Assembly: GCA_002368155.1 (NCBI GenBank)
Contig: AP018180.1
Coordinates: 6,094,908-6,158,907 of the forward strand
DNA: 64,000 nucleotides
Reading direction: 5' to 3'
From: Nostoc carneum NIES-2107
GTDB lineage: Bacteria; Cyanobacteriota; Cyanobacteriia; Cyanobacteriales; Nostocaceae
Position numbers and translations under genes: made by a program. This document shows positions 27,004 to 35,988 of this stretch, piece after piece (position 1 is the stretch's first letter; the number at the start of each line of letters is the position of its first letter). A model generated the notes under the pieces. The model did not search any database and was not told the DNA's origin. It saw nothing but the letters and a program-made list of their open reading frames with translations.

Positions 27004-27030
27004 TAAGGGCACAACAATGTTGTGCCCTTA
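27004..27030. terminator. Perfect 12-bp hairpin between two genes
   Basis: TAAGGGCACAAC-AAT-GTTGTGCCCTTA, a perfect inverted repeat with a 3-nt loop, 48 nt after the 140-aa gene. No T-run follows on the plus strand (TAATCATCTG). It may act as an attenuator or RNA-stabilising hairpin rather than a full terminator. Confidence 0.6.
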
Positions 27031-27066
27031 TAATCATCTGTACTTCAGGGAGTGAAAATCTTTTAT

Positions 27067-28413
27067 ATGAGTCCACAATATGAGTTAATTTACCCGACTA
27101 TTGATTTATTTCTATATAACCTGAAAGAAGGTTTAGGACAAGATGAAGCCAAAATCGCAGAAAATCGTCAACTATTTTGGCAAAAAATTTATGGTAGCCA
27201 GTTAGATAATCGGCAACTAGAACAACTCCAACAAGCTGAAATTGATGGTTCTGATTATCATGAGTTAATTAGTAATCCTAAAATTATTCCTTTTAAATCC
27301 CCATTAGATGGTTATTATTACCCGGTACAATTAGGCGATACTTACGGACTCCAAATAGACTGCACTGCAAATTACATCAAAGATTATAAATACTCACCTC
27401 AACCTGTTAGCTGTTTACAAAAAGTACAAACAGAAATATTCTCGAAAATTAATACCCAAGAAGGTAAACTGGGTCAAACTTGGTTCGTTTGGGGTCAACT
27501 GGCGATAGATAACCAAGATGCAGCAGCTACTGCTCAAGCTTGCTACGAGCAATTAATACTAGCTTCAGAGCAAAATTGGCAAGCTGATTTGCGAGGACAA
27601 GGAGAATTTTTTGGTGGAACTATATTTGAACTTTGGCGGCTTCCTTCCGAAGCCCAGCAAAGCGAAGGTTATCACCTATTAATTTGTTTATTTCCCTATC
27701 AACTGAAAACCGATGCTATCAGAGAAGCCAATCAAAAGCTATATCCAGAATTGATGCAATTATTTAGATATAGAAATAAAGGTATTTGGGCTTATAATCA
27801 AAGTCGCGCTATTAAAAGTAATTTAAAAACAGTAGCGCAAGTCTCTCAAGGCATAATTAGTAATTTAAATCAAGAATCTCAAAATTCCAAAATTGATATT
27901 AGTAATTTACAAAATATCCTTAAACAAACACCAGAAATATTGTTAAAATATACCAATAACTTAAGTTATTTAAATGACCAATATAGAACTGTTGAGATTA
28001 ATATAGGCAATTATCAAAAACGCTGGCAAAAGCTGCTAATATTAGAAGCTAATAGTGATTGGCAATTTTTGCAAGCATTCAGTGAATTTGCTCACGAGAA
28101 ATTTTTAGTCCAAATCGAAACAGACCAAGCTTACTACAGCCCAGGCTTAAATTTAGTCGAGAATTATATCAAGACCATCCAAGGAATAATTGACCTAGAA
28201 CAAACCAAAAGCGATCGCACTCTCAACACTACTATTGCGATCGCAGGTATCGGTCTCGCAACCAGCCAAATCGCTTCTGCTGTCATCTTGGCAGAAATCC
28301 CCAAAGACCAAAACCCTACTTCCTACCAAACCACAGCCTTTAGCCTCAGTTTGGGTATAGGCTTGATTTTTGCTGCACTAACCTATATAGTTCTTCGCAT
28401 CTTTCGCCGCTAA
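27067..28413 (+). CDS. Membrane-anchored unknown protein of the CHAT locus
   Basis: About 448 aa. A large soluble part (residues 1-385) includes a Trp-rich stretch ([35 protein letters not shown]) and coiled-coil-like helices (about 245-310). Two C-terminal transmembrane helices follow ([21 protein letters not shown] and [20 protein letters not shown]) with a short basic tail. This plan, a cytoplasmic domain on a C-terminal helical hairpin, would put a death or defence effector partner at the membrane. I do not recognise the family. A GTG at 27052 is an alternative start; ATG 27067 is chosen though its GGGAG is 14 nt away. A 3' fragment of a paralogue lies at 26237. Confidence 0.82.
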   Translation: MSPQYELIYPTIDLFLYNLKEGLGQDEAKIAENRQLFWQKIYGSQLDNRQLEQLQQAEIDGSDYHELISNPKIIPFKSPLDGYYYPVQLGDTYGLQIDCTANYIKDYKYSPQPVSCLQKVQTEIFSKINTQEGKLGQTWFVWGQLAIDNQDAAATAQACYEQLILASEQNWQADLRGQGEFFGGTIFELWRLPSEAQQSEGYHLLICLFPYQLKTDAIREANQKLYPELMQLFRYRNKGIWAYNQSRAIKSNLKTVAQVSQGIISNLNQESQNSKIDISNLQNILKQTPEILLKYTNNLSYLNDQYRTVEINIGNYQKRWQKLLILEANSDWQFLQAFSEFAHEKFLVQIETDQAYYSPGLNLVENYIKTIQGIIDLEQTKSDRTLNTTIAIAGIGLATSQIASAVILAEIPKDQNPTSYQTTAFSLSLGIGLIFAALTYIVLRIFRR

Positions 28414-28577
28414 ATTACCGAATGTCCCCATGCGGTTATTTCACCTTCTAATACTTTTCGGTTAAGAGGGAAAAAGCGAAAGGAAAAAGGAAAACAAAAT
28501 ACCTTTAACCCTTGTCCCTTCCCCTTTTCCCTAAACTAAATTATGAATTCCAAATACTTAACTGGATAGTATTGCTT

Positions 28578-29483
28578 ATGTCCCAACGCAGAATCCAAAG
28601 TATCTACACCGATGGCGCTTGTACAGGAAATCCTGGCCCTGGGGGTTGGGGTGTAGTCGTTTATTTCAATGATGGCTCAATTCACGAAATCGGCGGCGCA
28701 TCATCCCACACCACCAACAATAAAATGGAAATGCAAGCTGCGATCGCAGGTCTGCAATTTTTGCAAACATCTGGACAAACTCAACCGATCACCCTTTATA
28801 CCGATAGCGAATATTTAATTAATTCCGTTACCAAGTGGATCAAAGGCTGGAAACAAAGAGGTTGGAAAAAAGCAGATGGTAAACCCGTGCAAAACCAAGA
28901 CCTGTTAGAAACTTTGGACGAACTTAATAGTTATATAGTAAAGTGGGAATATGTCAGGGGTCATTCTGGTAATGTAGGTAACGAGCGCTGCGATGTCATT
29001 GCTCGTACTTTTGCTAGTGGTAGAGTTCCAGATCTTAAACAATCTTTTACCACAGATGCCGATCAATCTTTACCACAAACTAATCAAATAAATGTAGCAA
29101 AAGTAACTGAATCTTCAGCAACCTCTACAATAATTGACACAGGGACACCAGAAAGCAGTACTCTTGCATCAAATATAACAACTATGGAGCCAACTATCAC
29201 AAACTCTACTAATCCAATTGAAGATAAGCCGCCTGGCCTCCGGGTAACACAGCTGCGTGACCTAGTTGAAACCCTACGGATTGCTGATGAAATCGCCACC
29301 AAAGGCTACCTCATCACCAGTTCCGAACTTGCAGACCTCATGGATGTTCACGCTAGCGCCGTCACCAGTCGCGGCGACCAATGGCGCTGGCGTAACTGGA
29401 TAGTTTCACGGGTAAGACGCGAAGGTAATCAAATTCTCTGGGAATTGGAACGCGGCGATCAAGTAGGAGGTGAGGAGGAGTAG
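28578..29483 (+). CDS. rnhA: Ribonuclease HI with C-terminal extension
   Basis: A 301-aa protein that degrades RNA in RNA-DNA hybrids. The RNase H fold occupies about 1-150, with the acidic catalytic set in IYTDGACTGNPGPGGWG, KMEMQAAI, LYTDSEYLI and NERCDVIAR. A Ser/Thr-rich linker (about 165-225) leads to an added C-terminal domain (about 225-300: GYLITSSELADLMDVHASAV, WRWRNWIVSRVRREG) that looks like a helical nucleic-acid-binding module. The usual length is about 155 aa, so this is a fusion. The frame opens at a TTG (28512) in a repeat tract; ATG 28578 is the natural start. Confidence 0.93.
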   Translation: MSQRRIQSIYTDGACTGNPGPGGWGVVVYFNDGSIHEIGGASSHTTNNKMEMQAAIAGLQFLQTSGQTQPITLYTDSEYLINSVTKWIKGWKQRGWKKADGKPVQNQDLLETLDELNSYIVKWEYVRGHSGNVGNERCDVIARTFASGRVPDLKQSFTTDADQSLPQTNQINVAKVTESSATSTIIDTGTPESSTLASNITTMEPTITNSTNPIEDKPPGLRVTQLRDLVETLRIADEIATKGYLITSSELADLMDVHASAVTSRGDQWRWRNWIVSRVRREGNQILWELERGDQVGGEEE

Positions 29484-29646
29484 CGGGGGTTGGGGATTAG
29501 GGACTGGGGACTAGGGATTGGGGACTGGGGACAAGGAAGAAATAATTGTGACCTTTGAATACTGAGTACAGATGCGATTAATCGTGTTTCTCCAACCCTT
29601 GACCCTTGAGTAAAGACGCGATTAATCGCGTCTCTCCAATTGACCT
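29484..29646. repeat. Repeat tract with the 20-bp palindrome (two versions)
   Basis: GGGGACTGGGGACTAGGGATT heptads, then a diverged palindrome (GATGCGATTAATCGTGTTTC, about 29571-29590), then CTTGACCCTTGA, then the perfect palindrome AGACGCGATTAATCGCGTCT at 29614-29633. It separates the convergent rnhA and cruG genes and may serve as their terminator. Confidence 0.75.
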
Positions 29647-30828
29647 TTAACTATACTTCCTTCCCCGCCACTCCTTAGGAGTGCGGAATGCAGATAGAAA
29701 GATTCGCAGTACAGCTAGAGGATCGGCTAGGGGTGAAAGCCAGAATAACCAGCCGCCTTTAGCAGTTGTGCGATCATAGGAAGGTGCGATCGCCAGCAGC
29801 ATCGCAAAGCGAATCACTAGCAGAAATATATTTAGTCCTAATAATAAATTCAAGGGAAGCAGGGATGGCTGGGGAAAGAGGAGAGCCAGCAAACCGTAAC
29901 TAAGTAAAATTATTAGGGGTAAACCTTGGACTGCTGAAAGTAGCCATAAATCTCCCCAAATCTGGGCGCGGGGTGATGCATCTTTTAAGTCGAGGCTGCG
30001 TCCCCATTCTTTCCAGGTTTCAATCGCGCCTTCATACATCCGCACCTTTAGCACCTTCGCCCCATCTAAAAAGCCTACTTTAAAACCTTGAGCAGCAATA
30101 TATCGAGCTAAGGTAACATCATCACAAAAAGAACCACTGGCGCTGGTATAACCATCTACAGCAGCTAGAACCGAACGCCGACATAAAAAGCATTGACCAT
30201 TAGCCATGACCCTTTCTGGCTGTTCTGTATTCACACCAGCCGGATCGAATCGATACAGCAGAGTCATTAACAAAGCAGGCTGTAACAAACATTCCCCTGG
30301 ATATTTAAGAATAAACTGAGGTGAAAGCGATACCAAGTCATAACCTTGGGCTTTGGCTGTCTGCACTAAACCAGCAACTAAACCAGGATGGGGTACAGTA
30401 TCAGCATCCATCCCTAAAAACCATTCACTCTCTGAGGAACTCTGCAAAAAGCCATTATGTAACGCCCAAGGACGACCAACCCAACCAGGGGGTAAAGGGT
30501 CATCTGTAAATACACGAAAGCGCGGGTCTTGCTGTTGCGCGGCTTTGACTAATTCTGGCGTACCATCTTGCGACCTGCTGTCTACAACGATCGCTTCCCT
30601 AACTTCATAACTTTGTTTACTTAAGCCAGTTAACAACGGGCTAATACGTGCAGCTTCATTTAATGTTGGCACCACAACGCTGACATTACCCAAAATATCT
30701 GGTGTAGGCTGTTGCGGTTGAATCGGCGGATGGCGTGTCGGCCCCTTAAATAATCGTGAAAGTAGAATCGCCGTTGCTGGTATTTGCAGTAATAGTAATA
30801 ACAGCGATAAGTTGCTAACTAAAATCAA
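29647..30828 (-). CDS. cruG: CruG, glycosyltransferase of myxoxanthophyll synthesis
   Basis: A family 2 glycosyltransferase of about 393 aa, directly after cruF. CruG adds the sugar to the 2' position in myxoxanthophyll (myxol glycoside) biosynthesis. The GT-A fold has SVVVPTLNEAARI, VVDSRSQDGTPELV, the metal-binding DMD-like GMDADTVPHPG and the acceptor loop CDDVTLARYIAAQG. There is one N-terminal TM helix and two to three C-terminal ones. An upstream ATG at 30855 lies in repeat sequence (MPHALGDDA). A TTG at 30828 with AGGAG 8 nt upstream is my preferred start; this is uncertain. Confidence 0.88.
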   Translation of the reverse strand: MILVSNLSLLLLLLQIPATAILLSRLFKGPTRHPPIQPQQPTPDILGNVSVVVPTLNEAARISPLLTGLSKQSYEVREAIVVDSRSQDGTPELVKAAQQQDPRFRVFTDDPLPPGWVGRPWALHNGFLQSSSESEWFLGMDADTVPHPGLVAGLVQTAKAQGYDLVSLSPQFILKYPGECLLQPALLMTLLYRFDPAGVNTEQPERVMANGQCFLCRRSVLAAVDGYTSASGSFCDDVTLARYIAAQGFKVGFLDGAKVLKVRMYEGAIETWKEWGRSLDLKDASPRAQIWGDLWLLSAVQGLPLIILLSYGLLALLFPQPSLLPLNLLLGLNIFLLVIRFAMLLAIAPSYDRTTAKGGWLFWLSPLADPLAVLRIFLSAFRTPKEWRGRKYS

Positions 30829-30839
30829 AGCATCATCTC

Positions 30840-30954
30840 CTAGGGCATGGGGCATTGGGCAGTGCTGAGTTCTGAGTTCTGAGTCAAAAGTTATAGCTTC
30901 TTTATTTCATTCCCCAGTCCCCAGTCCCCAGCCCCCAGTCCCCAATCCCCAACA
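30840..30954. repeat. Short repeat tract between cruF and cruG
   Basis: GGGGCATTGGGCAG, then GAGTTCTGAGTTCTGAG, then CCCCAGTCCCCAGT heptads. Same class as the other tracts; it overlaps the false ATG of cruG. Confidence 0.8.
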
Positions 30955-31860
30955 CTACTTCAAAGCAACTTTGACATTTGCTACTGAAATTTCCTGAGTT
31001 GCAGGTTCGATCGCCACAGGTTGTCCATTTGAACCTTGCCACCAAAGTGCTAAAGCTGGAGCCACACCTGTTAACAAGCCAAGCAATACAGGAATAGAAA
31101 AGCCAGCAGCCAAACTCATCACAGTAGCAAAGGTGAAATTGCCTAAATAAACTATCAAAGGCAAATTGAGTTGCGATCGCTCTAATTTAATGGGGTTGTT
31201 TCTCCAGAGGAATGCTGCCACAGTCATAAATAGCGAACCGGTTCCCAGCCAGCCAGCAAAGTTTTGGTAAGGCATACCAAAGAATGGGCCTGGTTGTTGC
31301 CAATACCAGAAGGGGAGAGAGGTTTGGCTCATTGCTGGATCTAAGACAAAATCCCAAGAGGTTAATAATAAAGCACCTAATGCGATCGCACCTATATGAC
31401 GCAACAAGCTAGGCTTTTTGTCTACTTCTAAGCCAGCACGTGCTAACAGGTAAGAAACACATCCCACATAAAACCACGATAAGGGAATTGTGAAGGGAAC
31501 TAAACCAGCAATTTTATAGCCCAGTCCACTGAGGTAACTATAGTGCCCAAAAGGAAAGCCAGTGCTGGTTCCTGACAGTTCGCTTCCTAAGGAAATAAAC
31601 ACTGATGGCAGCAAAAATGCCAAAGCGCGACCCAATCCCAACGTCCGGTAGGCATACAAAAAGACAGCCGCTGCGCCCAAAATCATATAAACAACACCGC
31701 CTCCAGCCATACTCCACTGCATGGCGGTTTGTCCAACCTCAGTGAGGTTCATAATAATTTCCGCATTCGGCACAACTAGTAGTATGCCTACAAGTCCAAA
31801 CACCATCGACACGATATGACCAATCAGGCATACGCGCTCAACAATAACAAGTTGTCTCAT
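30955..31860 (-). CDS. cruF: CruF, carotenoid 1',2'-hydratase
   Basis: A 301-aa polytopic membrane protein (DUF422, about seven hydrophobic segments) that hydrates the psi end of carotenes, an early step to myxol glycosides. Family landmarks are GSELSGTSTGFPFGHYSY, PFTIPLSWFYVGCVSYLLAR and SWDFVLDPAMSQTSLPFWYW. AAGGA lies 8 nt before the ATG. It is followed on the same strand by cruG. The cruF-cruG pairing is known from other cyanobacteria and supports both calls. Confidence 0.93.
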   Translation of the reverse strand: MRQLVIVERVCLIGHIVSMVFGLVGILLVVPNAEIIMNLTEVGQTAMQWSMAGGGVVYMILGAAAVFLYAYRTLGLGRALAFLLPSVFISLGSELSGTSTGFPFGHYSYLSGLGYKIAGLVPFTIPLSWFYVGCVSYLLARAGLEVDKKPSLLRHIGAIALGALLLTSWDFVLDPAMSQTSLPFWYWQQPGPFFGMPYQNFAGWLGTGSLFMTVAAFLWRNNPIKLERSQLNLPLIVYLGNFTFATVMSLAAGFSIPVLLGLLTGVAPALALWWQGSNGQPVAIEPATQEISVANVKVALK

Positions 31861-32400
31861 GATAATTCCTTAACAAGATGTGACACGCGGCTACTCGGCT
31901 GCTAACAGTTTACAAATGTTTAAGAAAAAATTTAACTAGTTTGTCTGCAAATTCTCTGTGAACTTGCTGGAATGTGTTGGCAACACCATCATCAACAATG
32001 GCTGGAAGCCAGAAAATACAAGCAATTTTGCAGGTTTTGCACCTGCTAACCTTTTATTCAAATCCTGATGATTATATTGTGGACACTACCCAACCTCAAG
32101 TTATGGCAATGTTACAAGATGTCAGCCAGAGCATAATCAAAGATTGTTAACAGCTAGAAAACATCAGATGATAGAGTTATAGTCTACGGCATGAGATTAA
32201 CAATCTATACATTTGACTCAAATGTTTCTTGATTGTAAGGTGCGATCGCTCCCAACCATAAACCCATACAGTCTTACCATCAAGGAGCAAGTTCGGGAGA
32301 TATATCTGTAAAAAACTGCCAAAACCTCATTCCATTAAGTCTTTTGTTATTGCATTTAGTTGAGTAATAATGGTTTAACTTGCTACCAAAAACCTAACCC
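31861..32400. other. Divergent spacer cruF / small membrane protein
   Basis: 540 bp with no established gene. It should contain both divergent promoters. A 50-codon open frame at 31998-32150 is the only protein-like stretch and is listed separately. One HIP1-like GTGCGATCGC occurs at 32241. Confidence 0.45.
31998..32150 (+). CDS. Possible 50-aa small protein
   Basis: Open frame MAGSQKIQAILQVLHLL... ending QSIIKDC, with helix-like spacing (QVMAMLQDVSQSIIKD) and balanced composition. It has no clear Shine-Dalgarno, but possible GTG and TTG starts lie just upstream. It could be a real short gene, a remnant or chance. I do not recognise it. Confidence 0.3.
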   Translation: MAGSQKIQAILQVLHLLTFYSNPDDYIVDTTQPQVMAMLQDVSQSIIKDC

Positions 32401-32847
32401 ATGTCGATTTTGCAACGCATACCTTGGGTTTCCCTCACACTATTATTACTGAGCTACAGCACCCTCGGCTGGGTCATATCCGAGACAAAAGCCCCTTTGT
32501 TTGTCTGGGCAATAACTGTGCTTGCTATCTTGCTGTTTGTGGGAAGCTTAACCGTTCCCTGGACAAATTTGGCAAGATTTTCGAGTACTGTATTTAAATC
32601 TAGTACTAGGACTTTTGTATTTTCAGTTTTCGCAGCATTCCTGTTTTTTGTCATGCTTGCTTGGTTTCGGATGTTCCTTGACACTTTGCTAATTATTGCT
32701 GCCGCTATCTTAGCGAGAATAGATTTTCAAGCAGCAGGTGTAAAGGAAGGGCAAGCTTTCTGGCTGACATCTCTACTTTCATTGGCGGGTGTCGCTTTAG
32801 GTGCCGCAATGCAAATGCTATTTGTGCGCCACGTGTTAATTAGTTAA
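32401..32847 (+). CDS. Small four-helix membrane protein
   Basis: A 148-aa integral membrane protein with four hydrophobic helices (about 8-28, 32-50, 70-100, 117-143) and the motif LARIDFQAAGVKEGQAFW between helices 3 and 4. This plan is conserved in cyanobacteria without assigned function. No catalytic residues or signal peptide are seen. Its transcript ends at the strong hairpin at 32895, immediately before the convergent rpmA. Function not assigned. Confidence 0.82.
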   Translation: MSILQRIPWVSLTLLLLSYSTLGWVISETKAPLFVWAITVLAILLFVGSLTVPWTNLARFSSTVFKSSTRTFVFSVFAAFLFFVMLAWFRMFLDTLLIIAAAILARIDFQAAGVKEGQAFWLTSLLSLAGVALGAAMQMLFVRHVLIS

Positions 32848-32894
32848 GTTGGCTCAGTTAAACAACTTCACAGTTCATTCAGTATAAATTTTCC

Positions 32895-32920
32895 AGGGTG
32901 GGCATTGCCCACCCTTTTTT
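32895..32920 (+). terminator. Intrinsic terminator
   Basis: AGGGTGGGC-ATT-GCCCACCCT followed by TTTTTT on the plus strand: a 9-bp GC-rich stem. It ends the small membrane protein transcript. The rpmA stop codon is directly adjacent (32921), so the stem can also protect the rpmA mRNA end. Confidence 0.9.
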
Positions 32921-33202
32921 CTAGCTAGCGGTTGCTTCAGCAGCCGCAGCGGGTGCGTAAACACTGACTTTTTTACGGGTTTTACCTTTTCTTTCAAAAG
33001 TAACAACGCCATCAATTAAAGCAAACAAAGTGTCATCACTACCAATGCCAACATTGTTACCAGGGTGGAATTTGGTACCGCGCTGGCGCACGAGAATGTT
33101 GCCTGCACGAACAACTTGACCACCGTAGCGTTTTACACCTAGACGCTGAGCATTAGAGTCACGACCGTTGCGTGTACTACCTGTTCCTTTCTTATGAGCC
33201 AT
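32921..33202 (-). CDS. rpmA: 50S ribosomal protein L27
   Basis: A 93-aa ribosomal protein next to the peptidyl-transferase centre. It starts [22 protein letters not shown], the unmistakable L27 N-terminus, and includes [18 protein letters not shown]. There is no N-terminal propeptide of the firmicute type. It follows rplU by 30 bp, the classic rplU-rpmA operon. The C-terminus has an Ala-rich tail. Confidence 0.98.
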   Translation of the reverse strand: MAHKKGTGSTRNGRDSNAQRLGVKRYGGQVVRAGNILVRQRGTKFHPGNNVGIGSDDTLFALIDGVVTFERKGKTRKKVSVYAPAAAAEATAS

Positions 33203-33232
33203 AATTTCCTTTTGTGACCTAACTGTTATTGA

Positions 33233-33619
33233 TTATTCAGCAGCGGTTTCTTCAGCAGAAGTCTCTTCAGCAGCTTTTGCTTCTTCCGCTGCTAGGACTG
33301 TACCATTGAGGTTAATAGAATTAATCAACAGTCTAGTGATTTCCTGGCGATGTCCGCGTTTTTTGCGGGTTTTCTTTTTCGGCTTCATTTTGTATACCAG
33401 GACTTTACGACCTCTGAGATGTCGTAATACTGTCCCTTCTACAGTCGCCCCTGACACTAATGGTTGTCCAATGTTGACTTCGCCATCGTGCTGTATGAGT
33501 AAAACCTTATCTATTGTAACTTTCTCATCAGGTTGGGCAGTCAGTAACTCGATATCGTAAAAGCGACCAGCCTCAACTTTAAGTTGTTTGCCGCCAGTTT
33601 CAATAATTGCGTAAGTCAT
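33233..33619 (-). CDS. rplU: 50S ribosomal protein L21
   Basis: A 128-aa early-assembly 23S rRNA-binding protein. [18 protein letters not shown] and the basic [21 protein letters not shown] are diagnostic. The C-terminus has an acidic Ala/Glu extension of about 25 residues, longer than in E. coli (103 aa), as is usual in cyanobacteria. First gene of the rplU-rpmA operon; a strong promoter is predicted 130 nt upstream, leaving a leader of about 120 nt. Confidence 0.98.
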   Translation of the reverse strand: MTYAIIETGGKQLKVEAGRFYDIELLTAQPDEKVTIDKVLLIQHDGEVNIGQPLVSGATVEGTVLRHLRGRKVLVYKMKPKKKTRKKRGHRQEITRLLINSINLNGTVLAAEEAKAAEETSAEETAAE

Positions 33620-34091
33620 GAAATTGTCCTTGAGGTTGCCGTACAGGTATCTGGCTAATCTCTGTTGTGGAGATGCGATTTAGCGCTTTTGCCAGCTTTT
33701 GTAGGATGTCTACCTGATCCGAGCAGGAATTAGACAGACAATCTAAAATCATATTTGATGAACTGCTATGGAGTCAACACCCTAGAAAGATTTTAGATTT
33801 GCGATTTTGGATTCAAAGTATTGTCTGCAAGGACTTTTGACTAATTGCTGTGTAGGTAAGCCAAAAAATATCAGATTTTTTCCAAAAATTTTGAGTTAAT
33901 TGTCGAAATTGAGATTTGTGCTGCTGTAGTTAGGTGAGACACAGAACAGCACCGACAAGTCTGAGTAACTAGAGATGTTGCTCAGATTTTCTCTATGTAA
34001 TGGCACTTTATTTAAATTTTGAATGAGTAACTAAAATTTGGGGTATCTTTAAATGCCCAAATTATGCAATTTAAATGTGTGAAACATTAAT
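33620..34091. other. rplU leader and spacer
   Basis: 472 bp without a gene. On the minus strand it holds the predicted rplU promoter (33748-33777) and a leader of about 120 nt that may be autoregulatory. The remainder, toward the membrane protein at 34092, is AT-rich with no recognised element. Confidence 0.5.
33748..33777 (-). promoter_or_regulatory. Predicted sigma70-type promoter of rplU-rpmA
   Basis: On the minus strand, -35 TTGACT (33777-33772) and -10 TATGAT (33753-33748) are separated by 18 nt, close to consensus. Transcription would begin near 33741. Confidence 0.6.
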
Positions 34092-34412
34092 TTAACGATT
34101 AGCAAATACTAACAAGAAACAACTACCATTTAATAAAGCTGTAATCACAGCAGCAATAATTACACCTTTCATCATTGCTAGGCGCTGTTGTCTTCTGAGT
34201 AAAATGCACAAAGGGATGACATATAAAAGCTGCCAAATAAAAAATCCCCAACCGCCAATCAGCCAAACACCTAAATAACTATAATTAGCATAGCCAAATA
34301 TTTGACCAGCAAGTAAACCTACACCAAATATGATGCCTACTGCTATCAAATGCAAACCAAATAAAATTAATATTCCTAAAATAATTTGTAAACTTTCATT
34401 CCTTTGAGACAT
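34092..34412 (-). CDS. Small membrane protein of the Lgt-like/radical SAM operon
   Basis: A 106-aa protein with three hydrophobic segments (about 8-38, 45-72, 80-102) and a basic loop LLRRQQRLAMM before the last helix. I do not recognise it. It starts 36 bp after the radical SAM gene on the same strand, so it is probably the third gene of that operon. Last gene before the rplU spacer. Confidence 0.7.
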   Translation of the reverse strand: MSQRNESLQIILGILILFGLHLIAVGIIFGVGLLAGQIFGYANYSYLGVWLIGGWGFFIWQLLYVIPLCILLRRQQRLAMMKGVIIAAVITALLNGSCFLLVFANR

Positions 34413-34448
34413 TAACTGAGTCCTATAGATGACACTGGTAAATTAGAT

Positions 34449-35867
34449 TTACGAATTACGATTATTCACTAAATGGTAGCCAGCGCTGCCTTCGCGGTAA
34501 AACATATTAAATGTATCAAATGGGATAATCCTACCATCTGGATGAACAATATGAATACAAGACCGCTTGACAGAACGGACATCAAAGTTAAAAGCATCAA
34601 GAAACTGCACAATCATTACCCGAAATACATTGGAGTAGTTAATACCTTCTGGCACAGCAATCATTGGCAAACAACACAAAAGCTGCTTGAGCGATAAAGC
34701 CGCAGAATTGGGTGAATGACTTGTTGAAAATAATTCAAATATTTGTTTTTTCAGTTCTTCGTTTTGTTCATAAAGTACGCTATTAGGCATAATTTTTACA
34801 AAAACATCTGGATTAATTAACCCAGTTAACGGTATTACTTGACCATTTAGCTTTAATGCATAAGCCATTGCTAAAGAATCAGGATGGCAGGGAACAGGGA
34901 GAATATCTTCAGGTTTAAAATAAGGACTCTGTTCTAAAATAGAGCGTCTGACTTCTGTTAAAGTATATCTATCTTGTTTAGGGTCAAATCCTTCTAATCT
35001 TCCTGCTGCTTGTATGGGTTGAAATGTCACGCCTCGAATACATTTCTGCTGCAAAGCATACTCGATAATTTTGCCAATCTCACCATCATTGAGACCTTTT
35101 TTGACAGTGACAACCAAAGTTGTGGAAATATTATATTCATTTAGATGCTCAATTGCTTTTTGCCTAACTGCCCGTAAATCTGCACCGCGTAACTCTTTTA
35201 ACGCCTCTAATTCAAAGCTATCAAATTGCAAATATATTTCAATTCCTGGCATATATTGGCTGAGGCGATCGCAAAAAGATTTATCCTTAGCAATCATTAC
35301 GCCATTGGTATTGATCATTAAATGCTTAATTGGCTTTGTTTTGACAATATCAAGAATTTGAAAAAACTCAGGATGAATCGTAGGTTCACCACCACTTAAC
35401 TGCACTATTTGCGGTTCTCCTTCGTTGGCGACAACCGCATCAATCATTTTTTCAATTTGCGCTAGACTCCTATGCAGTCTTGGTTGATGTGAGATTTCTG
35501 AAAACTCTTCTGCACCTGAATCGGCGTAACATATTGGGCAAGAAAGATTACATTTATCTGTAACTTCAATTAATGTTAAACAGCTATGCTGTTCATGATC
35601 TGGGCAAAGTCCGCAATCGTAAGGACAGCCATATTTTATGGGTGTATTAAACTTTAATGGCATATCTCCAGGTTTAATAAACTCTAGAGATTTTTTATAA
35701 TATTCAATATCATCTGCGATTAAAACTTCTTCGCGTCCGTGGGTGGGACAGTGTTTTACTAAGTAAACGCAATCATCCTGAAATATAATTTTTGCTTCTA
35801 CCTTGACTAAACATTTGGAACAAACGCTATTAGTTAAGGCATAAAAGAGATAATTACGAGTAGGCAT
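34449..35867 (-). CDS. Radical SAM enzyme of the MJ0619/tetraether synthase (Tes) type
   Basis: A 472-aa iron-sulfur enzyme. The SAM-cluster motif is CNLSCPIC (C106, C110, C113). Before it lie a rubredoxin-like site (C16xxC19 ... C40PTHG) and a second cysteine set, GCPYDCGLCPDH plus HSC (C81, C85, C88, C96). Together these give the cysteine-rich N-terminus seen in archaeal Tes, which joins lipid chains through sp3 carbon-carbon bonds. SGGEPTIHPEF and LQFDSFE are standard radical SAM landmarks. With an Lgt-like protein upstream, a lipid substrate is the best inference. A generic MJ0619-like enzyme with another substrate cannot be excluded. Confidence 0.85.
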   Translation of the reverse strand: MPTRNYLFYALTNSVCSKCLVKVEAKIIFQDDCVYLVKHCPTHGREEVLIADDIEYYKKSLEFIKPGDMPLKFNTPIKYGCPYDCGLCPDHEQHSCLTLIEVTDKCNLSCPICYADSGAEEFSEISHQPRLHRSLAQIEKMIDAVVANEGEPQIVQLSGGEPTIHPEFFQILDIVKTKPIKHLMINTNGVMIAKDKSFCDRLSQYMPGIEIYLQFDSFELEALKELRGADLRAVRQKAIEHLNEYNISTTLVVTVKKGLNDGEIGKIIEYALQQKCIRGVTFQPIQAAGRLEGFDPKQDRYTLTEVRRSILEQSPYFKPEDILPVPCHPDSLAMAYALKLNGQVIPLTGLINPDVFVKIMPNSVLYEQNEELKKQIFELFSTSHSPNSAALSLKQLLCCLPMIAVPEGINYSNVFRVMIVQFLDAFNFDVRSVKRSCIHIVHPDGRIIPFDTFNMFYREGSAGYHLVNNRNS

Positions 35868-35988
35868 GATAAATAAATTTATAAGTAGTTAGAAGGGCAG
35901 GAGAGAAGCCAAACAAGCAAGATTTATGGATTTTATATAGCCTACGGAAAAAGTATTTTTATTAGGAGTTACTGAATTTAAATGTAAA

